DNA of 6,981 nt from Anaerolineae bacterium (GTDB taxonomy: Bacteria; Chloroflexota; Anaerolineae; B4-G1; SLSP01). The stretch lies in contig JAFGKB010000262.1 of the NCBI GenBank assembly GCA_016928755.1, positions 1-6,981 on the forward strand. Reading direction: 5' to 3'. The notes under the pieces are model-generated. The model saw only the letters and a program-made list of their open reading frames with translations, made no database searches and was not told the DNA's origin. Positions 1 through 6,290 of the stretch are shown piece by piece. The translations under genes were made by a program, and so were the position numbers. Position 1 is the stretch's first letter. Each line of letters opens with the position of its first letter.

Positions 1-42
1 ATTTATAGAGTTATGAGCTTGTTAACTATGGGGAGGGAATGA
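1..42 (+). other. Window-edge leader; possible tail of an upstream gene
   Basis: This short stretch precedes the adaptor gene. The frame beginning at base 1 stays open to a TGA at 40-42, which overlaps the adaptor's ATG at 39-41 in the ATGA arrangement typical of translational coupling. A second frame closes at the TGA at 14-16. Either could be the end of an upstream gene, or neither. No convincing -35/-10 pair is visible, so the operon promoter may lie outside the window. Confidence 0.2.
31..37 (+). promoter_or_regulatory. Ribosome binding site of the adaptor gene
   Basis: A purine-rich GGGAGGG lies immediately before the tandem ATG codons at 39 and 42. Its centre is closer to 39 than is usual, so 42 is also possible as the initiator. 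The two starts differ by one Met and do not alter the signal peptide. Confidence 0.5.
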
Positions 43-1262
43 TGACACGTAAAATCCCGGTCTTGCGCTATCTTTTGAGTTTATGGGTGTTTATAATACT
101 GTTTACTGGGTGTAGTGCTGAATCGGAAGAGGCGGCAACCCCGGTATCTTTTGAGGATGTTACCCCGTTGGTCTCGGTTACGGGTAAGTTGGTACCGGCT
201 GTCTGGAGCACGGTGGGAACCCAGAGTGGTGGTATGGTGACTGCTGTCCTGGTTGAGGAGGGAGACGTTATCGAAGCCGGCGATATCTTGGTGCAGTTTG
301 ATGCTGTCGATGCCCGGTTGACGGTTCAACAGGCCGAGGCTGCGTTGGCAGCGGCTAAAGCACAGCTTGCGCAAATTCAGGCCGGACCACGGGCTGAGGA
401 GATCGCCGTTGCGGAAGCACAGATTGAGGCTTCTAAGGCTCTGGTCTCCCAGGCCGCGGCGCAGCGTGATGAGTTACAGGCCGGTGCCAACGATGCCCAG
501 ATTGCAGCCGCTAAGGCCCAGGTCGCGGCGGCCCAGGCTGAGCAGCGGGTGGCTGAGGACCAGCATAATAATACAATGGAATGCCGCACGGTCACCTTGC
601 CTGATGGGCGTACCCAGAAGGTCTGCCCCGCGTTGGGAACGTTCGAGGAACAGGCCCGTTATACCCTGCATGCTGCTAATGAAGCCGTCGCAGCGGCCCA
701 GGCGCAACTCTCTGCTGCCCTTGCCGGTGCCGACGACCGTACCCGTGCTGTGGAAAGCGCGGTATGGGCGGCCTCTGCGCAGCGGGACGTAGCCCAAGCC
801 CAGTTGGAATTGTTGAAGGCCGGGGTACGGGATGTGGATGTGGCGGTTGTGGCCTCTACTGTTACCCAGGCCCAAGCCGCGTTGGATGCTGCCCAGGTCG
901 TCCTGGAGCGCACCCAGGTCCGCGCGCCTATATCGGGGACCGTAGGGATGCGCCACGTGCGCCGGGGTGAGTTTGTCGCTCCAGGTCAACCCCTCGTGAC
1001 TTTGGGCAATCTCGGCACTTTGCGCGTTGAGACCACTGACCTTGATGAGATCGATGTGGCACAAGTTAGAATTGACCAAGAGGTCACGGTTACCTTTGAT
1101 GCGCTGCCCGACCGCACTTTCACAGGCCGGATTACGCGTATTGCTCCGATGGCCGAATCTGGGGGGGGCGGCGTTAACTATACAGTAGTTATCGAATTAA
1201 ACGAGTTGGAACCCGTGTTGCGCTGGGGGATGACTGCATTTGTGGATATTGTGGTTGAGTAG
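39..1262 (+). CDS. HlyD/MacA-type membrane-fusion adaptor lipoprotein of an ABC exporter
   Basis: This 407-residue protein would link an ABC permease to the outside by stacking into a tube, as MacA does for MacB. A basic start (MMTRK) is followed by a hydrophobic segment (about 8-23) and a lipobox-like LFTGC with Cys25, so it is probably lipid-anchored. F at -3 is not the consensus residue. The biotinyl-lipoyl-like domain is split between about 55-92 and 293-327 (APISGTVGMRHVRRGEFV). Between them lies a long Ala/Gln-rich coiled-coil hairpin (about 93-290). A beta-barrel and membrane-proximal part (about 328-407) ends the protein. The hairpin tip (about 176-203) holds Cys182 and Cys196 flanking LPDGRTQK, and no RLxxLxxS-like TolC-docking motif is seen. 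It is the first gene of the run, and permease and ATPase follow after one intervening gene. The family is clear; the substrate cannot be read from the sequence. Confidence 0.93.
   Translation: MMTRKIPVLRYLLSLWVFIILFTGCSAESEEAATPVSFEDVTPLVSVTGKLVPAVWSTVGTQSGGMVTAVLVEEGDVIEAGDILVQFDAVDARLTVQQAEAALAAAKAQLAQIQAGPRAEEIAVAEAQIEASKALVSQAAAQRDELQAGANDAQIAAAKAQVAAAQAEQRVAEDQHNNTMECRTVTLPDGRTQKVCPALGTFEEQARYTLHAANEAVAAAQAQLSAALAGADDRTRAVESAVWAASAQRDVAQAQLELLKAGVRDVDVAVVASTVTQAQAALDAAQVVLERTQVRAPISGTVGMRHVRRGEFVAPGQPLVTLGNLGTLRVETTDLDEIDVAQVRIDQEVTVTFDALPDRTFTGRITRIAPMAESGGGGVNYTVVIELNELEPVLRWGMTAFVDIVVE
111..113 (+). other. Lipobox cysteine codon (Cys25) of the adaptor
   Basis: The TGT codon encodes Cys25 at the end of a hydrophobic signal segment (LFTGC), followed by Ser26. 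Signal peptidase II would cleave before this Cys, and the mature adaptor would be lipid-anchored on the outer face of the membrane. The Phe at -3 is less common than Leu, so the call rests on the position of the Cys and the G at -1. Confidence 0.7.
564..647 (+). other. Cys-bracketed insert at the tip of the adaptor hairpin
   Basis: Residues 176-203 interrupt the Ala/Gln-rich helical pattern. The segment contains Cys182 and Cys196, separated by 13 residues that include a likely turn (PDGR). These are the only Cys residues outside the lipobox, so a disulfide-closed beta-hairpin loop is plausible. Tip location is inferred from near-equal helix lengths on either side. Confidence 0.6.
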
Positions 1263-1270
1263 TGATGATA

Positions 1271-1276
1271 AGGGGG
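1271..1276 (+). promoter_or_regulatory. Ribosome binding site deciding the start of the membrane cyclase-like gene
   Basis: AGGGGG lies 2, 5 and 8 bases before three consecutive ATG codons at 1279, 1282 and 1285. Spacing favours 1285 or 1282. An earlier in-frame ATG at 1240 lies inside the adaptor gene, has no such site, and would add a polar stretch (SSDDKGA) ahead of the first helix. Confidence 0.5.
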
Positions 1277-1278
1277 CA

Positions 1279-1971
1279 ATGATGATGCGGTTTGCAATTA
1301 TCGGTTTATATGGCCTCTTTTGGCTGCTTACCTACATACTGATTATTCGTAGAGGTTTCCTGGATCGTACCTATGGCATGCCGGTTGCCGCTTTAGCCTT
1401 TAACCTGTGTTGGGAATTCTTCTTTTCCTTTGTAGTGCCTAGCGCGCCTCCCCAAGTTTTCGCCAATTATATCTGGCTGGCCGCGGATATTATTATCCTG
1501 GTCCAGACCTTATGGTTAGGTCGTAAGGTATTTCGGGATAACTGGCCGGATTTTGTTCCCGATAGCTTCTTCTATCTCGGTGTTGCGTTGTCCTTGGCAA
1601 TCTCCTATGCTATCCTGCATTTGGCGGTTTTCGAGATCCCTGGTTGGAGTGAACTGCTTTATGCTCCCCGGACCGGAGCACCGTTTATCTGGGGTGCTCT
1701 CTATACCGCCTTTGGAAGCAATGTCATAATGTCCGGTTTGTTTATCTTTATGCTGCTATTACGCCGAGATGTAGCGGGGCAATCGTGTTATATCGCGCTT
1801 TTTAAATTATTGGGGACATTCTTCGCCGGAGTCTACCAGCATCTATATCTTGCTCCCTCGCATTTGATTACTGTATTTAGCGGGGCGGTCTTGGTTCTCG
1901 ATGCCTTCTACCTCTGGCTGTTGTGGCGTTGGTCTAAGGTGCTGGAGATTGACCCCTGGCAACGTTGGTAA
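1279..1971 (+). CDS. Pyr4-like transmembrane-type terpene cyclase family protein
   Basis: This is an integral membrane protein of about 230 residues (numbered from the ATG at 1279; 1282 or 1285 may be the true start). Seven hydrophobic helices are visible at about 4-24, 33-53, 61-82, 96-118, 136-161, 168-189 and 194-217. The second begins MPVAALAFNLCWEF, matching the NxxWE hallmark of the Pyr4/PaxB-type cyclases, with Glu46 in place of Pyr4 Glu63. Asp208 in the last helix (VLDAFYLWL) sits where Pyr4 has its essential Asp218. WLAADIII in helix 3 also fits bacterial members. Length is close to the fungal enzymes. Family members cyclise (epoxy)prenyl substrates in the membrane by protonation; activity here is inferred, not shown. 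No prenyltransferase or epoxidase gene is nearby. Placement between adaptor and permease (gaps of 16 and 3 bases) suggests a role tied to the exporter. It could instead be a non-catalytic relative. Confidence 0.72.
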   Translation: MMMRFAIIGLYGLFWLLTYILIIRRGFLDRTYGMPVAALAFNLCWEFFFSFVVPSAPPQVFANYIWLAADIIILVQTLWLGRKVFRDNWPDFVPDSFFYLGVALSLAISYAILHLAVFEIPGWSELLYAPRTGAPFIWGALYTAFGSNVIMSGLFIFMLLLRRDVAGQSCYIALFKLLGTFFAGVYQHLYLAPSHLITVFSGAVLVLDAFYLWLLWRWSKVLEIDPWQRW

Positions 1972-1974
1972 ACT

Positions 1975-3072
1975 ATGATCCTAAAAAACCTTTGGGGACG
2001 TAAAGTCCGTACTTTATTGACCGTTCTGGGGATTGCCATCGGTGTGGCGGCTGTGGTCTCCTTGGGCGCGCTGGCCGATGGTTTTATCCAGGGCTATACT
2101 GCTATCTCTGGCGGCAGTGGTGCCGATTTGTTGGTGATGCAGGATGACGCCTTGGACATTGTTTTTAGCGCGGTTGACCAAGATATCGGCAACGTCATCG
2201 GTGGCTTCTCCGATGTGACACAGCTTTCCGAGATGATTTATACCTTTGCTGCGACAGATAACGCCCCCTATTTTATTGTCTATGGCTACAACCCTGACGG
2301 CTTTGCTATCCAGCATTTCAAGATTATTGAGGGTGAGCCGCTGTCTTCTCGTATGAGTTCAAAGGGGGGCAAACCCCTGCTCTTGGGGCGTACTGCCGCC
2401 CAGGATATGGACAAGCAGATTGGGGATACCTTCCGCTTATATGAAAGCATCTACTGCGTTGTGGGGATCTATGAGACCGGCGAACCCTTTGAGGACGGTG
2501 CGGCGGTAGTGTTGTTGGAAGATGCCCAGTTGATCAGTGGTAAACCTCGCCAAGTCAATGCTTTGCTTTTAAAGGTGCAATCTGGCACAGATATTGAGCG
2601 GCTGCGCCAGCGCATCGAACAGCGTTTTGATGGGTTGACGGCCACTACATCCGCCGACTTCCAGGATGAGCAGGACATGCTCCAATATATCTACGTTTTC
2701 ACATGGACGGTCTCCTTAGTCGCTATCCTGATTGGTGGTGTGAGTGTGATGAACACCATGTTGATGAGTGTCTTTGAACGCACCCGTGAGTTTGGCGTGT
2801 TGCGGGCCGTGGGGTGGCGACCTAACCAGATTTTGTTGATGGTCTTGGGCGAGTCCCTGGTACTGAGCCTCATTGGCGGTGGTCTGGGTATTGGTTTGGG
2901 AATTGCCGCAGTGCGCGCTGTTGAAAACATCCCGATGGTCAGTAGTATCCTACCTGGCGCTTTCAGCCTTAAGCATGTTTTCCAGGGGATGGCGGTGGCT
3001 TTGACTTTGGGGCTTGTGGGGGGCGGTCTGCCAGCATGGCGGGCGTCAGAGTTGATGCCCGCGGAGGCGATG
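1975..3072 (+). repeat. First copy of the internal permease duplication
   Basis: Codons 1-366 encode a full MacB-like half: one helix, an extracytoplasmic domain, then three helices. It aligns along its length with codons 381-743. The copies are ancient paralogous halves: protein motifs are shared but DNA identity is patchy, so this is not a recent duplication. Confidence 0.9.
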
Positions 3073-4206
3073 CGCTCCGAGGGGGGTAGTGTGCACTCAA
3101 ACCGTCACGTACGGTGGGCGTTTCTGCGCAATATCCTCCGCCAGCCGGTGCGGACCTTATTGACCATTATCGGTATCGGTATCGCGATGTTGGCCGTTGT
3201 CTTCCTTGGGGCCTTTGGCAATGGTATGATTGAAGCTATCTCCGGCCTCGTTGTCGGTGGTGGTGCCCATCTTGTGGGCAGTGAGACCGATGCCTCGGTA
3301 GACCTCAGCAAGATCGACGAAAACGCCGTGCGGCGTATTGCGACATTGCCCGGTGTTCAGGCGGCTGAGGGCTTTCTCACCGGTTATACAGCCTTGGGAG
3401 AGTTACCCTTCTTTATTGTCTTTGGTTACCAACCCCGGGGCTTGGCCATCCGGGATTTTAAGGTTGTCGAAGGCGAGCCGCTTACCACCAATCGGCAGAT
3501 GATCCTGGGCCGGGTGGCGGCGGAGAATCTGGGTAAAGAAGTGGGCCAGACGTTGCGCATCTTCAACAGTAACTTTAAGATAGTGGGGATTTATGAGACC
3601 GGTGTACCTTTCCAGGATGGTGGGGGGATTATGACGTTGCGAGATGCGCAAAAGATCTTCGGACAGCCCCATAAAGTCAGCTTTGTGGGAGTGTGGTTAG
3701 AAGATCAGCAGCAGGTGGGGCCTATGATCCAACGTATTGAGACCCGTTTCCCGGAGGTCTCATTAGCCAAGGCCAGTGAGTTTAGCGAGGGGCTTTCGGA
3801 TATGCAGATGTTGGAGGCCAGCACCTGGGCAATTTCGATGATGGCGTTGATTGTGGGGGGGCTAGGGATGACCAACACGATGGTGATGAGCGTCTTTGAG
3901 CGCACCCGCGAAATCGGCGTCTTGCGTGCCCTGGGTTGGCAGCGACGGCGGGTGTTAGAGATGATTGTCCGGGAGTCGGTGGCACTGAGTCTCTTGGGCG
4001 GTATGGTGGGGATTGTCGCCGGTGTGCTCTTGGGCTTTGCACTCAATATGGTCCCTATGATACAGGGCTTCATCCAGATGCAATACACGGTTGGGTTGTT
4101 TGTCCAGGCTATAGGTACGACGTTGACATTGGGTATTATCGGTGGTATTTATCCGGCTTGGCGGGCTGCTAACTTGCAGCCGGTTGAGGCCCTGCGCTAC
4201 GAGTAA
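1975..4206 (+). CDS. Tandem-fused MacB/FtsX-type ABC transporter permease
   Basis: This 743-residue permease consists of two complete MacB-like halves. Half A (about 1-366) has TM1 at 14-36, an extracytoplasmic domain to about 238, then TM2-4 at about 240-263, 288-314 and 334-354. Half B (about 381-743) repeats this with helices at about 394-418, 615-638, 665-692 and 705-727. Matching landmarks are GYNPDG/GYQPRG (104/484), GIYETGEPF/GIYETGVPF (164/538), the coupling region MSVFERTREFGVLRAVGW/MSVFERTREIGVLRALGW (264/638), and PAWRASELMPAEAMR/PAWRAANLQPVEALR near each half's end. MacB works as a homodimer of four-helix subunits, so one chain here probably supplies the whole eight-helix core, driven by two copies of the separate ATPase. 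The start 3 bases after the previous stop gives the usual short cytoplasmic N-terminus. No strong ribosome site is seen, so translational coupling is likely. The substrate is unknown. Confidence 0.95.
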   Translation: MILKNLWGRKVRTLLTVLGIAIGVAAVVSLGALADGFIQGYTAISGGSGADLLVMQDDALDIVFSAVDQDIGNVIGGFSDVTQLSEMIYTFAATDNAPYFIVYGYNPDGFAIQHFKIIEGEPLSSRMSSKGGKPLLLGRTAAQDMDKQIGDTFRLYESIYCVVGIYETGEPFEDGAAVVLLEDAQLISGKPRQVNALLLKVQSGTDIERLRQRIEQRFDGLTATTSADFQDEQDMLQYIYVFTWTVSLVAILIGGVSVMNTMLMSVFERTREFGVLRAVGWRPNQILLMVLGESLVLSLIGGGLGIGLGIAAVRAVENIPMVSSILPGAFSLKHVFQGMAVALTLGLVGGGLPAWRASELMPAEAMRSEGGSVHSNRHVRWAFLRNILRQPVRTLLTIIGIGIAMLAVVFLGAFGNGMIEAISGLVVGGGAHLVGSETDASVDLSKIDENAVRRIATLPGVQAAEGFLTGYTALGELPFFIVFGYQPRGLAIRDFKVVEGEPLTTNRQMILGRVAAENLGKEVGQTLRIFNSNFKIVGIYETGVPFQDGGGIMTLRDAQKIFGQPHKVSFVGVWLEDQQQVGPMIQRIETRFPEVSLAKASEFSEGLSDMQMLEASTWAISMMALIVGGLGMTNTMVMSVFERTREIGVLRALGWQRRRVLEMIVRESVALSLLGGMVGIVAGVLLGFALNMVPMIQGFIQMQYTVGLFVQAIGTTLTLGIIGGIYPAWRAANLQPVEALRYE
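3115..4203 (+). repeat. Second copy of the internal permease duplication
   Basis: Codons 381-743 repeat the first half. The offset is 380 residues at GYQPRG and 374 from GIYETG onward, because half A carries about six extra residues near 125-132 (SRMSSKGG). A polar linker of roughly 15 residues (about 367-380) joins the halves inside the cytoplasm. Confidence 0.9.
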
Positions 4207-4264
4207 TCTTTTATTTTGTTATAAACCTCCATCTCGGGGACGTCTTAGGAGAAGCATAAGTTAT
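4207..4264 (+). promoter_or_regulatory. Longest gap in the cluster, with the ATPase ribosome binding site
   Basis: This 58-base gap separates permease and ATPase genes. Its 5' part is AT-rich. An AGGAGAAG site at 4247-4254 precedes the ATG at 4265 with a rather long spacing of about 10 bases. ACCTCC at 4225-4230, the same as the anti-Shine-Dalgarno core of 16S rRNA, could pair weakly (CTCC with GGAG) with that site. No rho-independent terminator is visible, so read-through from the permease is expected. A minor internal promoter cannot be excluded. Confidence 0.45.
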
Positions 4265-5086
4265 ATGGAACATATTATTGAGACCCAGAGCTTGACCAAG
4301 GTATATGGTGATGGTGCCCAAGTGCGTGCTTTGGATGATGTCAGTATCCAGATTGCCAAGGGGGAATTTGTTGCTGTGATGGGACCTTCTGGCTCCGGCA
4401 AATCAACCCTGTTAAATATGTTAGGAGCCTTGGACCTGCCGAGTTCCGGCAAAGTGCTGATCAACGGGCAGGACTTACAGACGGTAAAGAACCTTGACGC
4501 TTTCCGTGCCCAGACCGTCGGCTTCGTTTTCCAGTTGCATAACTTAATTCCCACTCTCAACGCCTTGGAAAATGTCGAAGTGCCGATGATGGGCCAGCCG
4601 GTGGGGCGTGGGGAGCGACGCAAACGGGCCGAGGAGCTTTTATCTATGGTTGGATTGGGGGATCGGATGCACCACTTGCCCAACCAGCTTTCCGGTGGGC
4701 AGCGACAGCGGGTAGCCATTGCCCGCTCCTTGGCCAATAAACCTTCACTGGTGCTGGCCGATGAGCCTACCGGTAACCTGGATTCCCAGAGTGGCAGCGA
4801 GGTCATCAATCTGCTCCGTGAACTTAACCGGGATTTGAAGACCACCTTTGTGGTGGTAACCCACGACCTGGCCGTGGCCCGGCAGACAGACCGGGTGTTG
4901 GTGATGCACGATGGGAAAATCGCAGATGACCACCGGGTGGGGAATCCCTTTGAGGAAGACCTGAAGACGTTCCTAGGGTCAGGGTTGGGCCAGGCGATCT
5001 TCTCCGGTGATCCGAATGCCTTGGAGGTTCTCAGACCCCAGCAGCGTGTAGCTTTGCAGAATCTCTTGGCAAATAGGTCCTCGTAG
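4265..5086 (+). CDS. ABC transporter ATP-binding protein (MacB/LolD class)
   Basis: This 273-residue cytoplasmic ATPase powers the neighbouring permease. All nucleotide-binding elements are intact: Walker A GPSGSGKST (40-48), Q-loop Gln90 in FVFQ, signature LSGGQRQR (142-149), Walker B LVLADE with Asp166 and Glu167, D-loop NLDS, and switch His200 in VVTHD. The pattern is that of the MacB/LolD/FtsE group. The start at 4265 is chosen because MEHIIETQSLTKVYGDG is the normal N-terminus of the family and AGGAG lies upstream; a longer frame from 4142 would overlap the permease end by 65 bases and add an unrelated sequence. The protein runs about 40 residues past the usual end of this class (from about 230), with a helical-looking tail ending QRVALQNLLANRSS. 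Confidence 0.96.
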   Translation: MEHIIETQSLTKVYGDGAQVRALDDVSIQIAKGEFVAVMGPSGSGKSTLLNMLGALDLPSSGKVLINGQDLQTVKNLDAFRAQTVGFVFQLHNLIPTLNALENVEVPMMGQPVGRGERRKRAEELLSMVGLGDRMHHLPNQLSGGQRQRVAIARSLANKPSLVLADEPTGNLDSQSGSEVINLLRELNRDLKTTFVVVTHDLAVARQTDRVLVMHDGKIADDHRVGNPFEEDLKTFLGSGLGQAIFSGDPNALEVLRPQQRVALQNLLANRSS

Positions 5087-5094
5087 GTTCGATA

Positions 5095-6288
5095 ATGCTA
5101 TCTCCAATTGTTTTTGAGAGAGTTAAACTAAATAAGACTGCCCATATTGCTTCCTTGGCATTAGTGGCCGCGGTTTACTTCTCTATGTTTATGCAACAGG
5201 CCGGTAAATTCGACGGGCTTACTATGGCCGTGTTGTTATTATTGGGGGCCTTATTCCTCTTTCTCTGTATCTTTGGGGTCGCTTTCTGTGAATGGCAGGC
5301 CAGTCTTTCTATCTCCCTGGCCTACTTTGTGATTCAGATCCCTCTGGCTTTAGTCATTTTCTATCTTAGTGGCGGGGCCGGATTTTCGTCATTGTTGCCC
5401 CTGGTATTGGTCAGCCACGCCGTCGCTATCGTCCCCCGCCCGTTTGTGATTGGGGTAGGGACCGTGGTAACTCTGGGTGTCACCTTGATTATATGGAATG
5501 GTTCGGAACTGGATGTCGCCTTGCCCGGTATCTTCTCCGTACTTGCCGGTGTTATTTTTGTGGCTGGTTTTACCCAGATTGCGACTAGCGAGGAAGAAGC
5601 GCGTAAGCAGGTAGAATCTTTAGTGGTCGAGCTTGAGCAGGCTAACCACAAGTTACGGGAATACGCGGTCCAGGTGGAGGAATTAGCCACCACCGAGGAG
5701 CGCAACCGTGTGGCCCGGGAGATTCATGATGGGCTAGGACACTATCTCACGGCTCTTAATATTCAGCTTGAAGCGGCGAAGGCTGTGTTAGACATTGATC
5801 CAGAGCGTGGTTATGATGCCCTGGATAAAGCTCAGCAGCTCGCGCAAGAGGCCCTGGCCGATGTGCGTCGCTCGGTCTCTGCGCTCCGGGCTGCACCCAC
5901 TGGGGAAAAGCCTTTGCGTGAGTTGTTAACGGAGTTGGTGGCGCAAAATTATGCCTCCGGTATCGTCACCGAGTTGTTCGTGTCCGGTATGCCGCGTTCT
6001 CTGCCCCCCAATGTGGAGCTGACCCTCTACCGTGTTACCCAGGAGGCATTGACCAATATCCGTAAACACTCACGGGCCACCAAGGCCATTGTGCACCTGG
6101 ATTACACCAAACGAGGGCATAATATCCAATTGCAGATTGTGGATAATGGTTTTGGAAACGCAAGTGTACCGGAAGAAGGCTTTGGCCTTGTGGGTTTGTC
6201 TGAGCGCATCCAGCATCTTGGTGGGCAGATGGAAATCGAAACGTCTCCCGGTGAGGGCTTCTGTCTTACAGTGGATGTCCCGGCATAG
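5095..6288 (+). CDS. Membrane sensor histidine kinase, DesK/LiaS-like (HisKA_3)
   Basis: This 397-residue kinase would phosphorylate the response regulator encoded next. About six hydrophobic helices occupy residues 17-162, with only short loops and no sizeable extracytoplasmic domain. A charged coiled coil (about 164-203) follows. The dimerisation and phosphoacceptor domain has EERNRVAREIHDGLGHYL with His211; Asp212 and His216 form the DxxxH form of the motif linked to phosphatase activity in this family. The ATPase domain shows an N box (QEALTNIRKHSRA, Asn321), G1 box (VDNGFG, Asp350) and G2 box (GFGLVGLSER, 362-371). It starts 8 bases after the ATPase stop with no strong ribosome site, so coupling is likely. 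Its position suggests that it senses the transporter, its substrate or the state of the membrane. The signal itself is not readable. Confidence 0.95.
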   Translation: MLSPIVFERVKLNKTAHIASLALVAAVYFSMFMQQAGKFDGLTMAVLLLLGALFLFLCIFGVAFCEWQASLSISLAYFVIQIPLALVIFYLSGGAGFSSLLPLVLVSHAVAIVPRPFVIGVGTVVTLGVTLIIWNGSELDVALPGIFSVLAGVIFVAGFTQIATSEEEARKQVESLVVELEQANHKLREYAVQVEELATTEERNRVAREIHDGLGHYLTALNIQLEAAKAVLDIDPERGYDALDKAQQLAQEALADVRRSVSALRAAPTGEKPLRELLTELVAQNYASGIVTELFVSGMPRSLPPNVELTLYRVTQEALTNIRKHSRATKAIVHLDYTKRGHNIQLQIVDNGFGNASVPEEGFGLVGLSERIQHLGGQMEIETSPGEGFCLTVDVPA

Positions 6289-6290
6289 CT

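Noticed and set aside
474..1079. Long minus-strand open frame opposite the adaptor
   Set aside because: It is antisense to a well-supported gene with clear domains, its product shows no recognisable motif, and the Ala-rich, G+C-biased codons of the adaptor explain an open antisense frame.
1240..1278. Upstream in-frame start for the cyclase-like gene at 1240
   Set aside because: It overlaps the adaptor end, has no ribosome site, and adds a polar stretch before the first helix. AGGGGG at 1271-1276 supports the ATG cluster at 1279-1287.
1279..1971. Lycopene cyclase or rhodopsin-like alternative for the seven-helix protein
   Set aside because: There is no retinal-binding Lys in the last helix and no lycopene cyclase repeat pattern. 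NxxWE in helix 2 and Asp in the last helix fit the Pyr4-like family better.
3705..4088. Minus-strand open frame opposite permease half B
   Set aside because: It is a low-complexity Ser/Thr/Ile/Pro-rich shadow of hydrophobic sense codons with no start signals of its own.
1975..4206. Assembly-made fusion of two permease genes
   Set aside because: The linker is in frame, the two halves differ throughout, and both carry complete motifs. A collapsed or duplicated assembly would give near-identical copies.
4142..4264. Longer ATPase reading frame starting at 4142
   Set aside because: The extra 41 residues are the permease end and gap read in another frame and do not resemble an ABC N-terminus. The family start and AGGAG site fit 4265.
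4261..4845. 194-residue minus-strand open frame opposite the ATPase
   Set aside because: It lies fully within the ATPase, whose Walker and signature motifs are intact. The antisense product has no recognisable domain.
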